Source: Patescibacteria group bacterium
GTDB lineage: Bacteria; Patescibacteriota; Patescibacteriia; Patescibacteriales; JAQTRU01
Assembly: GCA_028716725.1 (NCBI GenBank)
Contig: JAQUPG010000011.1
Location: 1 to 48,692, forward strand
Length of the DNA: 48,692 nucleotides
Direction of reading: 5' to 3'
The notes under the pieces were generated by a model that did not search any database, was not told where the DNA came from, and saw only the letters and a list, made by a program, of their open reading frames with translations. The position numbers were made by a program, and so were the translations under genes. Below, one piece after another: positions 39,961 to 48,566 of this stretch. Positions within the stretch are counted from its first letter, which is position 1; every line of letters starts with the position of its first letter.

Positions 39961-41067
39961 TTAGTAATTAATTTTTGATCTGATTATGATGCTTTCTATG
40001 ATTCCCACCAAAATAAAGGCGGAAAATATGGCGCTGCCGCCATAACTGACAAAAGGCAGGGAAATCCCCACCACGGGCAGAATCCCTATATTCATACCAA
40101 TATTAATAAACATTTCTATAAAAATCAAGCCCGCCGCGCCTAAAATGAAAAATATGCCGAAATCATTGTTTATCTTGCTGAGGCTTGAGAGGCATCGGTA
40201 AAAGAAAATGGCGAATAATAAAATTATCAGGGAAACCCCGAGAAACCCAAGTTCTTCCGAAGTAACCGCAAAAATAAAATCGTTTTGGGCTTCGGGCAGG
40301 AATTTAAGCTGGGATTGGGAGCCGAAGCCTATGCCCCGGCCGGTGAGCCCGCCGGCGCCGACAGCGATTATGGCCTGGGCAACATTATAGCCCTGGTTTA
40401 GCGGGTCGAAAGACGGGTTCAGGAAAGTCAGGACGCGTTGCTTCTGATAGTCCTTAAAAGAAAACAGCCAAAGGCCGGAAAGAACGGTTAAAAGAATCAG
40501 GGCGATAATAAAAAGATGCTTTTTATTAAAACCGGCCATAATTACCATTACTAGCCAGATTAGAAGCAAAATCAGGGCCGAACCGAAATCGGGCTGAAGG
40601 AGAATTAGGATGATAAAGAGCAGTCCGCCGGCGCCGGACAGAATGAGATGCTTCCAGGGCCTTAATTGGGTAGCCAGGACTGAAAAAAATCGGGCCAAAA
40701 ATATTATTAAAATAATTTTTATAAATTCCACCGGCTGGAAGCTCCAGGTGCCGAAAAAGAACCAGCCGCGCGTGCCCCTGACCGTTTCTCCGAAGATAAG
40801 GACGATAATTAAAACGGCGGTTCCCAAAAGATAAAGATAGTGGCTTGAATTTCTTAAAAAATGGTAATCCAAAAATGAAAAAAGAAATAAAAGTATAACT
40901 CCGACGCCAATAAAAAAAATCTGCTTTTTAAAATTAAGCAAACTGACTGTTTCCTGGCCTAAAGCGACGCTGTATATTTCCGCTAATCCGAAACAGGCTA
41001 ATAAAAAAACAGACGAGAACATTATCCAGTCAAAGTTTTTTAAATATAATGATATTTTATTAAACAT
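39961..41067 (-). CDS. rodA: RodA/FtsW/SpoVE SEDS glycosyltransferase
   Basis: 368-residue membrane protein with about ten helices that polymerises lipid II. QAIIAVGAGGLTGRGIGFGSQ and the signature NIGMNIGILPVVGISLPFVSYGGSA are intact. RodA rather than FtsW is favoured by overall length and lack of dcw neighbours, but this is not certain. Lies 17 bases upstream of rplY. Confidence 0.9.
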   Translation of the reverse strand: MFNKISLYLKNFDWIMFSSVFLLACFGLAEIYSVALGQETVSLLNFKKQIFFIGVGVILLFLFSFLDYHFLRNSSHYLYLLGTAVLIIVLIFGETVRGTRGWFFFGTWSFQPVEFIKIILIIFLARFFSVLATQLRPWKHLILSGAGGLLFIILILLQPDFGSALILLLIWLVMVIMAGFNKKHLFIIALILLTVLSGLWLFSFKDYQKQRVLTFLNPSFDPLNQGYNVAQAIIAVGAGGLTGRGIGFGSQSQLKFLPEAQNDFIFAVTSEELGFLGVSLIILLFAIFFYRCLSSLSKINNDFGIFFILGAAGLIFIEMFINIGMNIGILPVVGISLPFVSYGGSAIFSAFILVGIIESIIIRSKINY

Positions 41068-41068
41068 A

Positions 41069-41143
41069 AGATTCTTAGGATCTTTGGGATTTTTGAGATT
41101 TTTAAGATTATCCTGAATATCCTAAAAATCCTGAGAATCTCAA
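41069..41143. repeat. Imperfect inverted repeat (GGATTTTTGAGA type)
   Basis: The left part reads GATTCTTAGGATCTTTGGG and the right part CCTAAAAATCCTGAGAATC; imperfect complements. It fills the gap upstream of rodA and resembles the elements at 838-953 and 14608-14739 in style. Confidence 0.6.
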
Positions 41144-41153
41144 TTGCTCAATT

Positions 41154-42101
41154 TCACTTCTCCTCCCCTATTCCCCCTTCGTATTTAATATAGATATCAT
41201 CTTTAAGAATATTGATCTCCGGAACAATTTTTATATTGTCCGAGGCGCTTAAGCCGCCCAGCCAGCTCATCTCTACTTTGCGTTTTTCCCCTGACATTAA
41301 CTCTAAAACAGTGTATTTGTTTATCCCCATGATTGAACCGCCCCGATAAAGAAGAATGTTAAAGGGAACTTCCCAATAATTGAAGGGGGTCCTGTTGTTA
41401 ACAATGAATTCCAAACTATTTAAATTCAATTTTTCCGACAAGCCGCTTCCGGAAGCCGGGGTGAACTTTATGCCTTCCACGGCAATATTAAGGTGCTCAT
41501 CGCGGAAATTTTTCCAATCAGGAAACTGGCGCGGATTAATTCTCGACCAGGAAATTTTTGTTATGGCGAAAATAAGGTTGGTCGGCCTTGATTTAAACGT
41601 TTTGGCTAAAGCGGAAATAATTTTCGTCTCTTCGGGCAGGATAAAATTCTCTCCGCAGTCCGCTTCTTTGTTGCTAACGGAGAAGCAATAACTAAAACTC
41701 GCCCAATGCCTCGGATTAGGATTTTTTATTTCCGCTAAAAAATCGTATTTGTCTTCGTTGCCTTTAAAAATCTGCGGCGAGGAAAAAATAAGATCTGCCG
41801 GCGCCTGCCCCAAAATATAATCATGCCCGACGACCTGGGTTTGGACGATTTGCCTGGACAGGGCTTCATCTTCGTTCATTCCTTTGGCTAAATAGTAGGC
41901 GAAACCATAAATAGTGTAAGACCAAGAAACCCCGGCTACCAGAGCTAGAAATATAACCAAAGCTGCCCTGAGTTTCTTCTTATTCTCAATCAGCCATAAC
42001 CCTAAGGCCAATTTTTTGCTGGACGGGCCAAAATCAGACGGAAAATGGCTTATATCCACTTCCTTTTCCTGGTTTTCATTTTGTAAATTTTTTTCTTCCA
42101 T
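41154..42101 (-). CDS. Single-pass membrane protein of unknown function, 315 aa
   Basis: Charged cytoplasmic N-terminus (about 1-42), one membrane segment (about 44-66, AALVIFLALVAGVSWSYTIY) and a beta-rich outside part with a cysteine pair (FSYCFSVSNKEADCGENF). I know similar unnamed proteins from Patescibacteria next to rodA-type or pilus genes, but cannot name a function. Confidence 0.65.
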   Translation of the reverse strand: MEEKNLQNENQEKEVDISHFPSDFGPSSKKLALGLWLIENKKKLRAALVIFLALVAGVSWSYTIYGFAYYLAKGMNEDEALSRQIVQTQVVGHDYILGQAPADLIFSSPQIFKGNEDKYDFLAEIKNPNPRHWASFSYCFSVSNKEADCGENFILPEETKIISALAKTFKSRPTNLIFAITKISWSRINPRQFPDWKNFRDEHLNIAVEGIKFTPASGSGLSEKLNLNSLEFIVNNRTPFNYWEVPFNILLYRGGSIMGINKYTVLELMSGEKRKVEMSWLGGLSASDNIKIVPEINILKDDIYIKYEGGIGEEK

Positions 42102-42120
42102 AAAAACATTCTACCATATT

Positions 42121-42582
42121 TTAAGGCTGATATGAATACGGCTTTTTTAAACGACGATAAAGCCAATAAAACAGGGAGATGCTTATCAAAATCCGTAAAA
42201 TATGGAAATAAATCGCCTGCGCCTCCCCTACCCCGATTACCAGATTTAAAAAATCAAGCGTAAACCATCTTTCCAGGCTGTCGCTTATCAACTTTCCGCG
42301 TGTCAGGACCGAATAAATCAAATCCCATAAAACACTGCCGGAAAAAGCTGCGGATAAATATAAAATCAGGGTATTAAATTTTGGCTTTATGGCCAACAAA
42401 ACGAGCAAGGGCAACAAAAATTGGTTTAAAACCAGCCAAAAAAGGTGCAAATTTTTAATAAGCCAGTCCGGAGTTCGGTAAGTTTCATGCCCCCACAAAG
42501 CCGTATCAACCACGGCTCCGCTTGCCCAAAAGGCAAGTAAAAGACAAAAAATTAAAATTGATCTTTTAAGCTCTCCGTTCAT
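42121..42582 (-). CDS. Small polytopic membrane protein, 153 aa
   Basis: Four hydrophobic segments; the loop contains DTALWGHETYRTPDWLI. Lies 19 bases upstream of the 41154 gene, same strand. Unrecognised. Confidence 0.6.
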   Translation of the reverse strand: MNGELKRSILIFCLLLAFWASGAVVDTALWGHETYRTPDWLIKNLHLFWLVLNQFLLPLLVLLAIKPKFNTLILYLSAAFSGSVLWDLIYSVLTRGKLISDSLERWFTLDFLNLVIGVGEAQAIYFHILRILISISLFYWLYRRLKKPYSYQP

Positions 42583-42612
42583 ATTTTTTATTATAACATA
42601 AATTTATTTTTC

Positions 42613-42641
42613 TTGACAGCAATCCGATTTCGTACTAAGAT
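42613..42641 (+). promoter_or_regulatory. Promoter TTGACA-17-TAAGAT
   Basis: TTGACA (42613-42618) and TAAGAT (42636-42641), drives the 42691 gene. Confidence 0.75.
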
Positions 42642-42690
42642 GTTTTAATCCAATAAATTTAATCTCTCTTTCACAAAAAGGAGGTGACTC

Positions 42691-42879
42691 ATGGCCAAGG
42701 TAAAACCCGAGGGAAAAGAGACGGGCATTGGCTTTTTAGAAACAACACCGCCTCAAGCTGAGCAATCGAGAGCGACCAAGAAGAAGCCTTGCGTCGCTCG
42801 TATTCTCCCCGATCCGTTTCCCCCTCAACACAGCCCGCGTGATCTTCCGTGGGAAGGTCCTAAAACACAGAGGCCATAA
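42691..42879 (+). CDS. Small Pro/Lys-rich protein, 62 aa
   Basis: Likely disordered, with many Pro and Lys residues (ILPDPFPPQHSPRDLPWEG). One cysteine. The ribosome site AAGGAGG is 7 bases before ATG. Its own promoter and terminator show that it is a stand-alone unit even though the protein has no recognisable fold. Confidence 0.6.
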   Translation: MAKVKPEGKETGIGFLETTPPQAEQSRATKKKPCVARILPDPFPPQHSPRDLPWEGPKTQRP

Positions 42880-42885
42880 TTCGCA

Positions 42886-42931
42886 AAAACCGCTTATCAG
42901 GACTTTCCTAAAGTTCATAGGCGGTTTTTTT
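42886..42931 (+). terminator. Terminator of the 42691 gene
   Basis: AAAACCGC (42886-42893) pairs with GCGGTTTT (42921-42928), with a partly paired inner stem, then T. Confidence 0.75.
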
Positions 42932-42998
42932 CTTTAATAAAATACTGGCTTATTATTAAAGCGAAATTTACAGTTTTAAATGCTGCAAATTCATAATA

Positions 42999-43628
42999 TT
43001 AATCTTTCGTTATATCTATGATTCTATACTTATTCCCTTCAACTGCGACATATTGATTATCATTTAAGAGTATTAATTTATATCCATCTTTATAAACATG
43101 TTCTAATCTTTGCTTTAAATATCGCTCCCGGAAATGTTCGCTTCCCCAATGCGGGAGAACCGTAAAGTCAACCAAGCCAATGCCCTTATAATCTTTAAGA
43201 TTTTTCGCTTCTTTAGCGCTGTCTAAATAATAGACCGGAAAAATATCAGGACCCGCGACAATTGAACCGGCGCTTGTCCCGATATAAATCTTTCCCTTAG
43301 CGACAAAATTTTTAACAATTTTATCGAAATGGCTTTCTTTAACTTTCTCAAGCAAATAAAAAGAATTTCCACCAGAAACGTAGACAATATCAACGTTTTT
43401 TAAGTCCTCTGTAATATCCTCTTCTTTCTTGCCGGTAATCGTATAATCAAAAACGTCAAATCTGGCTTTTATTAAAGCATTCCTGTCATCATCTTGCCAC
43501 GTTAAATCGCTTTCTGACTTCGGCTCAGAGGCGGTTGTTATAAAAACAAGTTTGCCCTTTATATTAAATCTCTTGGCAATGTCTTCCGCGGAAATATTTA
43601 CGCTTGAGGTTAAAAATATATTTTCCAT
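42999..43628 (-). CDS. Peptidase S51 (dipeptidase E-like)
   Basis: 209-residue Ser peptidase of the class I glutamine-amidotransferase fold, cleaving N-terminal Asp dipeptides in characterised members. The nucleophile elbow is GTSAGS (S119); VSGGNSF and a late H (VLPHWGSEHF) fit the family. Soluble, stand-alone. The first copy of the 40-bp repeat lies 22 bases behind its start. Confidence 0.85.
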   Translation of the reverse strand: MENIFLTSSVNISAEDIAKRFNIKGKLVFITTASEPKSESDLTWQDDDRNALIKARFDVFDYTITGKKEEDITEDLKNVDIVYVSGGNSFYLLEKVKESHFDKIVKNFVAKGKIYIGTSAGSIVAGPDIFPVYYLDSAKEAKNLKDYKGIGLVDFTVLPHWGSEHFRERYLKQRLEHVYKDGYKLILLNDNQYVAVEGNKYRIIDITKD

Positions 43629-43650
43629 ATATATGGCTCAGAGCCGTGCG

Positions 43651-43690
43651 TGAACTTCGAACCGTAATCATGAACGGCTGGCACTCCTAC
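43651..43690 (+). repeat. 40-bp direct repeat, copy 1
   Basis: TGAACTTCGAACCGTAATCA and the following 20 bases to CTCCTAC. The second copy (48218-48287) matches except for one base and a 30-bp insertion. Confidence 0.85.
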
Positions 43691-43755
43691 GAAATGGACG
43701 CGGCCGTCAAAATGCTTCGCCGAGAGTCGCCGTTTGATTGGATTGAATGAAATGA

Positions 43756-44736
43756 TTAATCAACAAAATGGAATGAATCGGATATCTTCTGATCAAAACA
43801 GTTTTCATACATAAATCCCAAGCCAATCTGACATTCCTGGCCGGTACTCCAGAAAGCCACTTTCCCGCGGGCTGGATTGTAGATTATATAATTAGCGTAA
43901 TTTACCGGACACAAAGTCTCTCCTAAATCCTTACCATCGCCGCTGATCTCCACACGGTAATTTCCGTCAAACTCGGTGGGAACCTTATCTTTGTAACTGC
44001 AACCCGGGCCAAGTTTCTTTTTAATGACTTTATCCAAATCGCCTTCATTATCCGCGTCCAGAATAACTATATGCCAAGCCAGCGGATAATTATAAGAGCC
44101 GTCATATTCCGGGATAAAAGTATTTTCCGTTTTAAAAACCAATCCGGTTCTTTGATCCCGTGTCAAACTGTATTTCTGGTGCAAATAGAAATTATTGCCC
44201 TTGCTTAATACTTGATTGGGAAGCAAAATTTCGGATAAGGGCAATGTTTCGGTTAAATTGCCCCAGAGCTGATTGTCGACTGATAATGCCGGATAGCTAA
44301 AAGTAAAATTGTAATCATCGTTTTTATAATCCAGCCATGCAATTGAACTCTGGGCATTATCCGATTTATTGATAGTCCAAATTGTATAAAACCGGCTATA
44401 CTGGCGTCTGGTTATAACGATATTGCCCTTGGGCGACTTGTAAAAATATCCCGATCCCATTTGATCGGTAAATTCGTACCCATGGTTTTCCATATAGGTC
44501 TCCACGGTTTGGGGTCCGCCCCGGCTTTTCGTCAGATACTTATTATCCGAGCCGGACAATTTGATTATGCCTGACTTGCTAAAAGCCAGCTCCGCAATGC
44601 CTTTGATTTCCGGCCAGGGATTGCCTTCCTGAAAAATAACCGGGGAGTAAAAAATAATAAAAACGCCAACCACCAAGATAATAAGGGAGACAATAAGCAG
44701 AAGTTTTTTATTTTTTGATTGGTGTTCAAAAATCAT
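43756..44736 (-). CDS. Membrane-anchored hypothetical protein, 326 aa
   Basis: N-terminal membrane segment (about 11-31) and a soluble outside part; WLDYKNDDYNFTFSYP is a motif seen in many Patescibacteria surface proteins. Four Cys in the C-terminal third (CSYKDK, TLCPVN, QECQIG, ENCFD) may form disulfides. Its ATG overlaps the hydrolase stop by 4 bases; last gene of the six-gene operon. Confidence 0.65.
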   Translation of the reverse strand: MIFEHQSKNKKLLLIVSLIILVVGVFIIFYSPVIFQEGNPWPEIKGIAELAFSKSGIIKLSGSDNKYLTKSRGGPQTVETYMENHGYEFTDQMGSGYFYKSPKGNIVITRRQYSRFYTIWTINKSDNAQSSIAWLDYKNDDYNFTFSYPALSVDNQLWGNLTETLPLSEILLPNQVLSKGNNFYLHQKYSLTRDQRTGLVFKTENTFIPEYDGSYNYPLAWHIVILDADNEGDLDKVIKKKLGPGCSYKDKVPTEFDGNYRVEISGDGKDLGETLCPVNYANYIIYNPARGKVAFWSTGQECQIGLGFMYENCFDQKISDSFHFVD

Positions 44737-45848
44737 ATTTTTATTTTATTCAAATTCTCTAAATAACTATCTACTGCGTTAATAAATATTCCTGGTTTTG
44801 CCAGATGAACATCATGCATGGCATTTACTTTCACTACCTGAATACCTTTTACGATCGAACGGATTTTTTCGACGTCCTTATCGTCCAACGCCCCTAGTAA
44901 GCCCCATGTTTCGTGCCTGGACCAATAGGCCCATATCAATAAAACCGGACATTTGATTTTTTTCAGGGTTTCCTCCGGATCGAATCCCTCGCTTAATCTT
45001 CCGTCTATTGTCGCTTTCGAAAAATCAACGTCGTATTCGCTTATGAATTTTAAGCCTGCCCTTTCATCAAATCTCGCATTAAACAAATCATATGGCTTAG
45101 ATGGTCTAATTTTTTTATTAAGCTTAAGGCTAATCGCCCTATAACTTGCTATAAAAGAAGGCATCATTAAGAGCTTTTCTTTGCCTTTTATGGGAATCCC
45201 CTGTTTTGCAAAAAATCCTTTTATATCTCTCTTCGGCTTATCAAGCGTTTCTATCGCGGTTTGAAAAAGACGATGCATAAATTTTTCTTCTTTGATCCTT
45301 GGGTATATCGATGAAAATAACGGCGGATCTTCTGATATAGCGACAGACACATACTGAGGTGTGTTAGCAGCAAGCCAAAGTGAAAGAACAGCTCCAGAAG
45401 AAAGCCCTGAAACAATCGCAGGCTTTTTAATTACTTTTTCTAAAAAAAGCTTCAAATCTTCTCCGCAGATATTGTAAGAATATCTTCCAGAGGTTCTTGT
45501 GGATTTTCCGTGACCCCTAAGATCAATAACGAAGACATGATATTTTTTTGAAAAGTGCGGCATTACCGGCATATATCCCTGCCAGAATTCCATTTGCCCG
45601 GGGATGAACAATAATGGCGGACCGTTATCCGGTCCCTCAACATAATTCAAGACAACCTCGCCGGTATTGAATTTCTTTTCAGTAAATCCTTCCGGGATGG
45701 TTTCAACGGAAAGCCTAAATGGATTGAAGGTTTTTATAAGTAAAATAGCTACTACTCCCAGAAACATCCAAAATCCGGGCACATGATAAATTACCACAGC
45801 TAAAATCGCCAATATCCCTAAAACGCCGTAAAGAATTGTCTTACTCAT
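44733..45848 (-). CDS. Membrane-anchored alpha/beta hydrolase
   Basis: 371 residues. Two N-terminal membrane segments (about 6-22 and 26-41), then an alpha/beta hydrolase: oxyanion region FIPGQMEFW, DLRGHGKST, nucleophile GLSSG (S150) and a late H in NAMHDVH. Substrate unknown; esterase or lipase-like. ATG 45848 overlaps the previous stop by 8 bases; an earlier in-frame ATG at 45863 is possible. Confidence 0.82.
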   Translation of the reverse strand: MSKTILYGVLGILAILAVVIYHVPGFWMFLGVVAILLIKTFNPFRLSVETIPEGFTEKKFNTGEVVLNYVEGPDNGPPLLFIPGQMEFWQGYMPVMPHFSKKYHVFVIDLRGHGKSTRTSGRYSYNICGEDLKLFLEKVIKKPAIVSGLSSGAVLSLWLAANTPQYVSVAISEDPPLFSSIYPRIKEEKFMHRLFQTAIETLDKPKRDIKGFFAKQGIPIKGKEKLLMMPSFIASYRAISLKLNKKIRPSKPYDLFNARFDERAGLKFISEYDVDFSKATIDGRLSEGFDPEETLKKIKCPVLLIWAYWSRHETWGLLGALDDKDVEKIRSIVKGIQVVKVNAMHDVHLAKPGIFINAVDSYLENLNKIKI

Positions 45849-46173
45849 ATTTTTTATATCCATCTATCAAATATAGAATCCCTGGAATAATAGGAATAGC
45901 TAAGTTGACACTGAGGTTTGCCTCTGTCAAAAGTCCGACGATAAAACCGACTGCAATAGCACCAACAATTAACCAGCCTGCGACTTTAGGATATTTCCAG
46001 CCCAAAGCCAAACCGACAAAAACTAACGGCACCATGGCCAACGCGACGTTTTCCCACAACGAATAATCCGGCTTGGCAAAAGGCAGCGGATTGCCGTATC
46101 CGAAATAAAACGGCAAAGCGAAAATTAAAATGCCTAACGCGAGTACCCGGGCGGTCCATTTAACTGTTTTCAT
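45841..46173 (-). CDS. Small membrane protein, 110 aa
   Basis: Three to four hydrophobic segments (about 6-25, 40-58, 65-85, 89-104). Unrecognised. Starts 9 bases after the upstream stop and overlaps the next gene by 8 bases. Confidence 0.6.
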   Translation of the reverse strand: MKTVKWTARVLALGILIFALPFYFGYGNPLPFAKPDYSLWENVALAMVPLVFVGLALGWKYPKVAGWLIVGAIAVGFIVGLLTEANLSVNLAIPIIPGILYLIDGYKKYE

Positions 46174-46182
46174 AATGATATT

Positions 46183-47106
46183 TTAATTTTTAATATTACT
46201 ATTTTTCGTTCGAAATAGTAAATACATTTGGATAACGATCAACGACCCGGAGAAGAAAGCCAGATTCATTCCAATCGGAATCCAAAATGCCGGCACCACT
46301 TTTTCAACCTCATAAACCGGCAGATTAAGCAGGTTCAAAAAGTCGTTTGAATTATGCTTTAAAAAGGTCGGTATAAAAGCGATAAATAAAATTACATAAT
46401 AACCCAACATTAGGTACCTCGCATAATACCTGTTTTTGTAAAACAGGTATGCCAATACGAGCAAAACAAAAATAGCAATACTCAAATAATAAGTGCCATC
46501 CCTTTTGACAACAAACTCTCCGAATAAAGGAAAAACGCCTTTAAAAAATAAAAACAAATAAAAAATTGAAGCCCAAAATAAATTTAACAACACTACCGTC
46601 AATTTTTCAGAAGATTGTTTCTCAAAATAGCCTTCCACCTTCGATTTTTTAAACAGTTGCTTGGTATTTGGATCTTTGTAAAATTTGATTAAAAGACAAG
46701 GCAAAGCAATTAAAAACAATAATAAAAACGTTGAAATGATGATTGTCTGATGTAGCTCAAGCGTGTGCAAGAGATTGAAAGAAAACAAAAAGCTTGTTAA
46801 TAATGCCAAACCCAACATTAGAACAGTTTTCGCCGTGGCAATAGACAAATTTAAGCCCCATTTTTTCAATGAAAAGTTTCCAATTCCCAACGGGATGCCC
46901 AAAGACGCGAGAATAAAATACGCCATCGCGTTAAATATTATGAACGCGAACATCAAGCTGCCAAAACCAAAACCAGCGTAATGAAAATTACCGCCATCCA
47001 TAAAAATGTAGAAACTCGTGAATTCGGCGGGAACATGGAAGAGCGAGAATAACCCAATTACAAGAAACAGGACGCCGAAAATTTTAATTAAAATTTCTCT
47101 TTTCAT
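46183..47106 (-). CDS. Polytopic membrane protein, 307 aa
   Basis: About eight hydrophobic segments, with a soluble loop carrying KFYKDPNTKQLFKKSKVEGY. Unrecognised. ATG 47106 lies one base after the stop of the RibD-like gene, so the two are coupled. Confidence 0.65.
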   Translation of the reverse strand: MKREILIKIFGVLFLVIGLFSLFHVPAEFTSFYIFMDGGNFHYAGFGFGSLMFAFIIFNAMAYFILASLGIPLGIGNFSLKKWGLNLSIATAKTVLMLGLALLTSFLFSFNLLHTLELHQTIIISTFLLLFLIALPCLLIKFYKDPNTKQLFKKSKVEGYFEKQSSEKLTVVLLNLFWASIFYLFLFFKGVFPLFGEFVVKRDGTYYLSIAIFVLLVLAYLFYKNRYYARYLMLGYYVILFIAFIPTFLKHNSNDFLNLLNLPVYEVEKVVPAFWIPIGMNLAFFSGSLIVIQMYLLFRTKNSNIKN

Positions 47107-47107
47107 A

Positions 47108-47785
47108 TTATTTATCAATCTTGTAATGCAGATGAATGTATCCCCCGGGGAAAGTCCTTTCTTTGAGTTCGGTGAGTTTTACCTGTTTTGCAATATTGCT
47201 GAATAAATTTTCTGATTTTCCTCCCACGATAACAGGCAAAACAAGCAAGCTAATTTCATTCACTAATCCCTGATTAAGCATGGCATTGGTCAGCCCGCGC
47301 CCCGAATCCACTAAAACGGTGCTTGTTTTATATCTGTCGGATAAAACATCAAAAGACTTCTTTAAATCTACCTGTTTCTTTCCGGCAACCAAAAAATCAT
47401 ATTCTCTTTCCTTTAAATAATCCAAATAACTCTTATCAGTGCTTTCCGAAACCAAAACGATTATATCCCGACAATATTCCGATCGGCGGTAAAAATGTAA
47501 TTTTCCCTTAAGAACAGCTTCCGAATCTACAACAACCCAGTATGACAAATCTTCACTTTTTTGCGGTCTCATAAAATCATCTTTTGTTTCCGGTGTTAAT
47601 CCGCCAAACATTTCTATCGCGACCTTAGCGGTATTTGAACCGAATAGATAAAGAACTTTGCCAAAACTACCTACGATTTGATAATGCAAGCCCATCACTT
47701 CCTGAGACGTCTCAAAGTTGATAAACGAGCCGTCTAAGCTGATCGTGTTCTGCATCACTACTTTTGTTTTTTTATTGTTAGTCAT
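47108..47785 (-). CDS. RibD C-terminal / dihydrofolate reductase-like protein
   Basis: 225-residue NADPH-type reductase fold: QNTISLDGSF, VLVDSGRGLTNAMLNQGLVN and LLVLPVIVGGKSENLF match the RibD C-domain family. The family includes pyrimidine reductases and many proteins of unknown substrate. Unusual next to membrane genes. Confidence 0.82.
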   Translation of the reverse strand: MTNNKKTKVVMQNTISLDGSFINFETSQEVMGLHYQIVGSFGKVLYLFGSNTAKVAIEMFGGLTPETKDDFMRPQKSEDLSYWVVVDSEAVLKGKLHFYRRSEYCRDIIVLVSESTDKSYLDYLKEREYDFLVAGKKQVDLKKSFDVLSDRYKTSTVLVDSGRGLTNAMLNQGLVNEISLLVLPVIVGGKSENLFSNIAKQVKLTELKERTFPGGYIHLHYKIDK

Positions 47786-47798
47786 AGTTTTTACATGT

Positions 47799-48155
47799 TT
47801 AACGATTATTAATGCCGTCCAATATTATCTTTTGAATATCTATCCCAAATTGCGACAGAATAAAAAAGATAATTTGTTTCAATATGATATATGCTAGGAC
47901 AAAAGCGATTACTACAATTATTTTTTTGACGCGAGGACTCTGCCTGGAAAGAAATGGTAATTTAGCGGTCAAAAAGGCATCTATCTTGTTAAAGAGTTTA
48001 CCCTTCAATAGAACGAGCAATAAAATAAAAATTCCCATTCCAATAACGAAATAGAATGAGAAACCTAATTTATAAAAAACAAACAGCAAGATTGCTGATG
48101 TTGTTATCTGTAAGTATGTTTTTGAGTTATTTTTTGATGTCATTTCACCTTTCAT
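47799..48155 (-). CDS. Small membrane protein, 118 aa, first gene of six-gene operon
   Basis: Three hydrophobic segments (about 16-29, 33-50, 78-98) and a basic loop (RQSPRVKK). A second ATG four codons later has AAAGGTGA directly upstream, so the true start may be 48143. Lies 13 bases before the RibD-like gene. Confidence 0.55.
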   Translation of the reverse strand: MKGEMTSKNNSKTYLQITTSAILLFVFYKLGFSFYFVIGMGIFILLLVLLKGKLFNKIDAFLTAKLPFLSRQSPRVKKIIVVIAFVLAYIILKQIIFFILSQFGIDIQKIILDGINNR

Positions 48156-48217
48156 ATGTGTAATCGTAATCCAATGTGATTATAACAAAAAATTGCCAAT
48201 CCAACGACTTTTTGGTA

Positions 48218-48287
48218 TGAACTTAGAACCGTAATCATGAACGGCTGCCTGCCCGCCGAAGTCTTGACGTAGGCGGGGCACTCCTAC
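48218..48287 (+). repeat. 40-bp direct repeat, copy 2, with nested insertion
   Basis: TGAACTTAGAACCGTAATCA to GGCTG (48218-48247) and GCACTCCTAC (48278-48287) match copy 1. Between them 30 bases (CCTGCCCGCC ... GGCGGG) form a palindrome. Directly after, CCTGCCTGCGCAGGCAGG (48287-48304) is a perfect 18-bp palindrome. Confidence 0.85.
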
Positions 48288-48314
48288 CTGCCTGCGCAGG
48301 CAGGCGATCCCCAA

Positions 48315-48563
48315 TTACTTTTTTATGCTTTTCCTGAATTCATTTATAATTTTCTCTTTTTCGATTCTACATTGTTTGAGTTTCTTTTCGTAAAATCTAG
48401 CTTCTTTTTCGGTGAAAAATTCCTTTTTAAATATTGGAATAAAAGGTTTGTAGATCTTTGTTGATTTCACTAAACCTTTATTATGTTCCCTAATTCTTCC
48501 ATATAATCCGTTTATACTGCCAACATAATACCATCCTTTTTTGATGCTTTTTAAACATACCAC
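48315..48563 (-). CDS. GIY-YIG nuclease domain protein, N-terminus short
   Basis: 82 residues from GTG 48563. KKGWYYVGSINGLYGRIREHNKGLVKSTK and PFIPIFKKEFFTEKEARFYEKK carry the second half of the GIY-YIG pattern (YVG, R, EHN). The usual first motif (YYVYILKS) is reduced to VVCLKS, because the frame upstream is tRNA sequence. It may be translated from GTG or be a decayed remnant. It begins 4 bases past tRNA-Gln. Confidence 0.65.
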   Translation of the reverse strand: MVCLKSIKKGWYYVGSINGLYGRIREHNKGLVKSTKIYKPFIPIFKKEFFTEKEARFYEKKLKQCRIEKEKIINEFRKSIKK

Positions 48564-48566
48564 ATG

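Noticed and set aside
43651-43690. tRNA-like remnant (GGTTCGAA on the minus strand)
   Set aside because: No acceptor or anticodon stem can be formed around the T-loop-like sequence.
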